Below, one piece after another: positions 59,987 to 64,000 of a stretch of DNA of 64,000 nt. Under the pieces are notes generated by a model that was not told the DNA's origin, made no database searches, and worked only from the letters and a program-made list of their open reading frames with translations. How positions within the stretch are numbered: the first letter of the stretch is position 1; each line of letters opens with the position of its first letter. Origin of the DNA: Streptosporangium amethystogenes (lineage in GTDB: Bacteria; Actinomycetota; Actinomycetes; Streptosporangiales; Streptosporangiaceae); contig NZ_JOEQ01000030.1 of the NCBI RefSeq assembly GCF_000721075.1, forward strand, positions 62,001 to 126,000. Reading direction: 5' to 3'. The translations under genes and the position numbers were made by a program.

Positions 59987-61063
59987 GTGAGCAGGGCCGG
60001 TGTGGCCACGGCCGCGTCCGAGACGGCCGGGGAACCGGACGGCACGCCGCCGCCGTCGGCGAAACGGCGTACGGCCGCGCTGGCGGCCGGACTGCCGGCC
60101 GCGCTGGCGATACTGGTGCTGCTGGCGCTGATCAGCATCGCGGTGGGATCGCGCTCGGTCCCGCTCTCCACGGTGCTGGACGCGCTGCTCGCCCCCGACG
60201 GGTCCACCGACCACACGGTCATCAGAGACCTGCGCGTGCCGCGGACGTTGATCGGCATCGGAGTGGGCGCGGCGCTCGGCCTGGCCGGCGCGCTGATGCA
60301 GAGCCTCACCCGCAACCCGCTCGCCGATCCGGGACTGCTGGGCGTCAACCAGGGCGCGGCGCTCGGTGTGACGGTCGCCATCGGGCTGCTGGGCCTGAGC
60401 GACCCCGCCGCCTACGTCTGGTTCGCGTTCGCCGGCGCGGCCGCCGCCGCGGTGCTGGCCTACGCGCTCGGCTCCGCCGGACGCTCGGGCGGCGGCCCGG
60501 TACGGCTCACGCTCGCCGGTGTCGCGCTGGGCATGGTGTTCAACGCCGCGGCCTCGGCGATCCTGCGGGCCGACACCGCGACCTTCGACCGGATGCGGTT
60601 CTGGCTCACCGGTTCGCTGGCCGGGGTCAGCGCCGACGTGGCGATCCGGCTCGCCCCGTTCCTCGCGACCGGCCTGGTGCTCGGGCTGCTGATGGCCAGG
60701 CCGCTCAACACCATGGCACTGGGCGACGAGGCGGGACGCGCACTGGGCGTGAACATGGCCCGCACCCGCGGGCTGACCGCGCTCGCGGTCACCCTGCTGT
60801 GCGGGGCCGCCACCGCCGCCGCCGGGCCGCTGTGGTTCGTGGGCCTGGCCGTGCCGCACGCGGTACGCGCCGTCACCGGCCCCGACCAGCGCTGGGTCCT
60901 GCCGTACACCGTCGTGCTCGCCCCCGTGGTGCTGCTCGGCTCCGACATTCTCGGCCGGGTGGTCGCCGCCCCCGCCGAGGTACAGGTGGGCATCATGTGC
61001 GCGTTCGTCGGCGCCCCGGTGTTCATCCTGCTCGCCCGCCGCCGGAGGCTCGCCGCGCTATGA
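59987..61063 (+). CDS. Fe-siderophore ABC permease, first subunit
   Basis: 358 residues, FecCD family, about ten helices. RVPRTLIGIGVGAALGLAGA, LMQSLTRNPLADPGLLGVNQ is the signature; LWFVGLAVPHAVRAVTGPDQ the coupling region. GTG 59987 with GAGAGGGGG upstream. Forms a heterodimer with the second permease; its stop overlaps the ATG of a micro-ORF. Confidence 0.93.
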   Translation: MSRAGVATAASETAGEPDGTPPPSAKRRTAALAAGLPAALAILVLLALISIAVGSRSVPLSTVLDALLAPDGSTDHTVIRDLRVPRTLIGIGVGAALGLAGALMQSLTRNPLADPGLLGVNQGAALGVTVAIGLLGLSDPAAYVWFAFAGAAAAAVLAYALGSAGRSGGGPVRLTLAGVALGMVFNAAASAILRADTATFDRMRFWLTGSLAGVSADVAIRLAPFLATGLVLGLLMARPLNTMALGDEAGRALGVNMARTRGLTALAVTLLCGAATAAAGPLWFVGLAVPHAVRAVTGPDQRWVLPYTVVLAPVVLLGSDILGRVVAAPAEVQVGIMCAFVGAPVFILLARRRRLAAL

Positions 61064-61161
61064 AGAACCCCCTTCCGGCACGGGCCTCAGAAACCCGCCG
61101 CACGGACCCGTATATGAACCAGGCACGGACCTCAGAGACCCGCCACATGGACCTCTCGTGA
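61060..61161 (+). CDS. micro-ORF (33 residues) bridging the two permease genes
   Basis: ATG overlaps the first permease stop (ATGA) and its TGA overlaps the GTG of the second (GTGA). It reads MKNPLPARASETRRTDPY, then NQARTSETRHMDLS: two copies of a 15-residue unit. As in the hydantoinase operon, it may keep ribosomes moving across the gap. No family is recognised. Confidence 0.35.
   Translation: MKNPLPARASETRRTDPYMNQARTSETRHMDLS
61077..61153 (+). repeat. two imperfect 32-bp direct repeats, 45-bp period
   Basis: Copies at 61077-61108 and 61122-61153 agree at 28 of 32 bases. The 45-base period equals 15 codons, in phase with the micro-ORF between the permease genes. Confidence 0.8.
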
Positions 61162-62225
61162 TCGCCCCACCGTCGGCCCCCGCCGGGAAGAGTGGCCGCC
61201 CCACCGGGCCTCCGCCGACCGCCCTGCGCCTGCGTTCCTGGTCTCTGCGGCTCTCCCCGCGCGGCCTCGTCACCGGCACCGCCATCGCCGTACTCGGCCT
61301 GGCCGTCAGCCTGGTCGCGCTGTCCGTCGGCGAGTTCACGGTCCCCATCCGCGACATCGTGGCCGCGCTGTTCGGTGAGGGACCCCCGGTCGCCGAGCTC
61401 ATCGTGAACCGCCTGCGGGCACCGCGCATCGTGACCGGCCTGCTGGTCGGCGCCGCGTTCGGGCTGAGCGGGGCGATCTTCCAGAGCCTCACCCGCAACC
61501 CGCTCGGCAGCCCCGACTTCGTCGGCCTCACCTCGGGGGCGGCCACCGGGGGCATCGCCGCCGTGGTGCTGGGCGGCAGCGCCTGGCAGATCGCGGGCGC
61601 CTCGCTCGCCGGGTGCGTCGCCGGCGCGCTGGCCGTGTACGCCCTGGCCTTCCAGCGCGGGGTGCAGGGTTACCGGCTGATCCTGGTCGGCATCGGGGTC
61701 AACGCACTGCTGATCTCCGCCGACTGGTACATGCTGACCCGCGCCGACATCAGCGACGCGGCCACCGCCGGGGCGTGGATCACCGGCAGCCTCGGCGGGC
61801 GCGGCTGGGAGCACGCGATCCCGGTCGCGTGTGCGATGGCCGTGCTCCTGCCCGCCTGCGCCTGGCTGTCGCGCCCGCTGCGGATGATGGAGATGGGCGA
61901 CGACTCTGCCAGGGCCATGGGCGTCCGCGTCGAGCCGGTGCGCGCGGCGGCGATCGCCGTCGGCGTGCTGCTGTGCGGCGTCGCCACCGCCGCCACCGGA
62001 CCCGTGATCTTCGTGGCGATGGCCGCTCCCCAGCTGGCCCGGCGGATCAGTCGTTCCCCCGGCGTCACCCTGGTCATCTCGGCGCTGACCGGTGCCACCC
62101 TGCTGGTCGGCGCAGACCTGGCCGCGCAGCGCCTCTTCGCGCCGGTCCAGCTGCCGGTGGGAATCATGACCGCCGCGATCGGCGGCGTATACCTGGTGTT
62201 TCTCCTGCGGAGGGAACGACGTTGA
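61158..62225 (+). CDS. Fe-siderophore ABC permease, second subunit
   Basis: 355 residues, FecCD family. NRLRAPRIVTGLLVGAAFGL, SGAIFQSLTRNPLGSPDFVG signature; GPVIFVAMAAPQLARRISRS coupling region. FepG-like partner of the previous permease. GTG 61158 overlaps the micro-ORF stop. Its own stop overlaps the TTG of the ATPase gene. Confidence 0.93.
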   Translation: MIAPPSAPAGKSGRPTGPPPTALRLRSWSLRLSPRGLVTGTAIAVLGLAVSLVALSVGEFTVPIRDIVAALFGEGPPVAELIVNRLRAPRIVTGLLVGAAFGLSGAIFQSLTRNPLGSPDFVGLTSGAATGGIAAVVLGGSAWQIAGASLAGCVAGALAVYALAFQRGVQGYRLILVGIGVNALLISADWYMLTRADISDAATAGAWITGSLGGRGWEHAIPVACAMAVLLPACAWLSRPLRMMEMGDDSARAMGVRVEPVRAAAIAVGVLLCGVATAATGPVIFVAMAAPQLARRISRSPGVTLVISALTGATLLVGADLAAQRLFAPVQLPVGIMTAAIGGVYLVFLLRRERR

Positions 62226-63016
62226 GACTGTACGGCACCGGCCTGACCCTCTCCTACGACAAGCGCGTGGTGGCCAGAGACCTGGACGTCACGATCCCCG
62301 ACGGGTCGTTCACCGTGATCATCGGCCCCAACGCATGCGGCAAGTCCACGATGCTGCGCGCCCTGGCCCGGATGCTCAAGCCCCGCGCGGGAGCGGTCCA
62401 CCTGGACGGATCCGTGATCACCTCACTGCCCTCCAAGGAGGTGGCACGCAGGCTGGGCCTGCTGCCGCAGAGCTCGATCGTGCCCGACGGCATCACGGTC
62501 GCCGACCTGGTGGGCCGGGGCCGCTACCCGCACCAGCGGATGATGCGCCAGTGGTCCCGCGAGGACGAGGCCGCGGTGGCGGCGGCCATGGAGTCGACGG
62601 ACGTGACCGAGCTGGCCGACCGCTGCGTGGACGAGCTCTCCGGCGGCCAGCGCCAGCGCGTCTGGCTGGCCATGGCGCTGGCCCAGGAGACCCCGATCCT
62701 GCTGCTCGACGAGCCGACCACCTTCCTGGACATCGCCCACCAGATCGAGGTGCTCGACCTCTGCGCCGACCTGCACGAGCAGGGCAGGACCCTGGTCGCC
62801 GTGCTGCACGACCTGAACCAGGCCTGCCGCTACGCCACCCATCTGATCGTGATGCGCGACGGCCGGATCGTCGCCGAGGGCGACCCCTCCACGATCGTCA
62901 CGACCGACCTGGTACGGGAGGTCTTCGAGCTGCGCTGCGAGATCATCGAGGACCCGCAGAGCGGCACCCCGCTGATCGTCCCCGAGACCCGCCGCCGCGC
63001 TCCCGTCAGGACATAG
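62222..63016 (+). CDS. Fe-siderophore ABC ATP-binding protein
   Basis: 264 residues. Walker A IIGPNACGKSTMLRALARML, signature LSGGQRQRVWLAMAL, Walker B ILLLDEPTTFLD, H-loop AVLHDLNQACRYA; FepC/FecE type. Residues GRGRYPHQRMMRQWSREDEA are typical of siderophore ATPases. TTG 62222 overlaps the permease TGA and has GGAGGG upstream. Last gene of the iron operon, only two bases from the convergent DUF885 stop. Confidence 0.95.
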   Translation: MRLYGTGLTLSYDKRVVARDLDVTIPDGSFTVIIGPNACGKSTMLRALARMLKPRAGAVHLDGSVITSLPSKEVARRLGLLPQSSIVPDGITVADLVGRGRYPHQRMMRQWSREDEAAVAAAMESTDVTELADRCVDELSGGQRQRVWLAMALAQETPILLLDEPTTFLDIAHQIEVLDLCADLHEQGRTLVAVLHDLNQACRYATHLIVMRDGRIVAEGDPSTIVTTDLVREVFELRCEIIEDPQSGTPLIVPETRRRAPVRT

Positions 63017-63018
63017 GG

Positions 63019-64000
63019 CTAGGCCTCCAGCGCCACCCGGCGGGCCAGGCCCAGCGGGAGACCGCCGGAACCCGCCAGTGCGTCGTGGAAGGCGCGCAGG
63101 TCGCCGCGGCCCGCGGCCAGGTAGTCGTCGCGGATGCGGTCGATCTCCAGTGCCCCGGTCAGGTAGGAGGGCGCCTGGGTGGGCCACGCGCAGTAGCGGT
63201 TGACCTCCCCCTTGGCCGTACCGGGGGTGAGCGAGGACCTCGTGGTCATGAACTTCTCGGCCTGCTCGATCGTCATGTCACCGCAGTGCAGCGAGGTGTC
63301 CACGATGATGCGGGCCGCCCGGAAGAGCCGGAAGTCCAGGTGGGCGAGCTCCTGGGCCGGAGTGGTGAAGTAGCCCTGCTCGTGCATGAGCTTCTCGACG
63401 TACAGGCCCCAGCCCTCGACGAGGTATGGGGTGCGGAACAGCCTGCGGGCCCGGCGTGGGTTGCCCGCCATCCAGGACAGGTGCCAGTGGTGACCGGGGT
63501 ACGCCTCGTGCACGGCGATGGAGGGCATCTGGGCCCTGGCGTTGGTGCGCAGCCGCTGGCGGACCTGCTCCCCGGTGAAGGAGGACGGGGTGAAGGGCAC
63601 GAAGAAATGCCCGATCCTGGAGGTCGACAGGGGCGGCGGCGGCATGTAGGAGGCGACCGCGAGGATGGGCCGCTGGAACTCGGGCGACGGGACGACCAGG
63701 CACTCCTCGCCCTCGGCGAAGGTCACCAGGCCGCGCTCGCGGACGAACCTCCTGGCCCGCTCCGTCTCGGCCTCGTACTCGGCCCGCATGTCCGCCAGTG
63801 TCGGCGCGTGGTCGTCCTGGAGCTCGGTGATGGCCGCGTGCCAGTCGCCCGAACCGCCGTCCAGCCGGGCGGCGATCTCGCGCATCCGCGCGTCCAGCTC
63901 GTCGTAGGCCGCCTGCCCCCGCCTGAGCAGCTCGTCGGCGCCGTAGCCGAGCATCTCCCGCTCGCGCAGCAGCGTGGAGTAGAGCTCCTCCCCCATCCGC
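63019..64000 (-). CDS. DUF885 peptidase-like protein, N-terminus outside window
   Basis: C-terminal ~325 residues of a DUF885 protein, whose family members are about 550-600 long; the frame is open at the right window edge, so ~230 residues are missing and ATG 63996 is internal. IAVHEAYPGHHWHLSWMAGN contains the zinc-binding HExxPGHH motif; PYLVEGWGLYVEKLMHEQGY supplies the third ligand Glu. LHCGDMTIEQAEKFM and NRYCAWPTQAPSYLTGALEI close the domain. Probably a zinc carboxypeptidase-type enzyme of M3/M32-like fold; substrate unknown. Confidence 0.88.
   Translation of the reverse strand, partial: RMGEELYSTLLREREMLGYGADELLRRGQAAYDELDARMREIAARLDGGSGDWHAAITELQDDHAPTLADMRAEYEAETERARRFVRERGLVTFAEGEECLVVPSPEFQRPILAVASYMPPPPLSTSRIGHFFVPFTPSSFTGEQVRQRLRTNARAQMPSIAVHEAYPGHHWHLSWMAGNPRRARRLFRTPYLVEGWGLYVEKLMHEQGYFTTPAQELAHLDFRLFRAARIIVDTSLHCGDMTIEQAEKFMTTRSSLTPGTAKGEVNRYCAWPTQAPSYLTGALEIDRIRDDYLAAGRGDLRAFHDALAGSGGLPLGLARRVALEA

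Overview
The window is very GC-rich with GTG/TTG starts, tightly overlapping genes and families typical of filamentous Actinobacteria: an AfsR/SARP regulator, WhiJ-like XRE-DUF397-ATPase loci, DUF6421, DUF3467, an XPB-like helicase-associated protein and a SigE-type sigma factor. Composition and gene families suggest a Streptosporangium/Nonomuraea-like member of the Streptosporangiales. That placement is inference; there is no rRNA or tRNA in the window to test it.

Layout, left half. 1-7.4 kb: the 3' end of a LuxR-type regulator, a large AfsR-type regulator, then a molybdopterin subunit of xanthine dehydrogenase and an AzgA-like purine permease (purine use). 7.4-18.3 kb: housekeeping and conserved genes: a Gly/Pro-rich excalibur protein, alanine dehydrogenase, DUF3105, DUF305, DUF3467, TrpRS behind a probable Trp attenuator, threonine aldolase, SDR and DUF6421. 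18.6-22.0 kb: a WhiJ-like locus (XRE, DUF397, divergent anti-sigma-like ATPase) whose divergent promoter region is occupied by an IscB element with an intact RuvC/HNH nuclease, a probable omega-RNA and an IS605-type end hairpin. 22.7-31.1 kb: a lipoprotein, an ECF sigma factor with a membrane partner, a Tn3 transposase relic, an APH-like kinase, glutamate dehydrogenase and a NarL-type two-component pair. 31.2-34.3 kb: a membrane Ser/Thr kinase coupled to a trypsin-like protein that appears catalytically dead.

Layout, right half. 34.9-38.8 kb: hydantoinase/oxoprolinase A and B genes joined by a repeat-containing micro-ORF. 39.4-43.3 kb: a B12-riboswitch-controlled operon for corrinoid uptake and cobinamide salvage (BtuF-BtuC-BtuD-CbiZ). 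43.5-50.6 kb: a probable catabolic island (Gfo/Idh/MocA, SDR, P450, phosphotriesterase-like, phytanoyl-CoA dioxygenase-like, F420-type LLM, NIPSNAP-like). Palindromes of the form AnCAAGnnCTTGnT, or a wider-spaced relative, lie upstream of its transcription units and of the hydantoinase pair, suggesting one TetR-family regulator encoded elsewhere. 50.8-53.8 kb: a stand-alone adenylation domain with a threonine-like specificity code, then a graveyard of gene remnants (GHMP kinase, IS5-like tail). 53.9-56.1 kb: a second WhiJ-like locus, uninterrupted. 56.4-64 kb: an XPB-like protein, an iron-box-flanked siderophore ABC system (its two permeases linked by another repeat-bearing micro-ORF), and the C-terminal part of a DUF885 peptidase-like protein running off the window.

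Strongest leads: the intact IscB plus omega-RNA region sitting exactly where the second locus has only its divergent promoter; the leaderless Trp leader peptide and terminator ahead of trpS; the shared palindromic operators; the Thr-type adenylation domain; the protease-like protein lacking His and Ser; and the two in-frame micro-ORFs that bridge operon genes.
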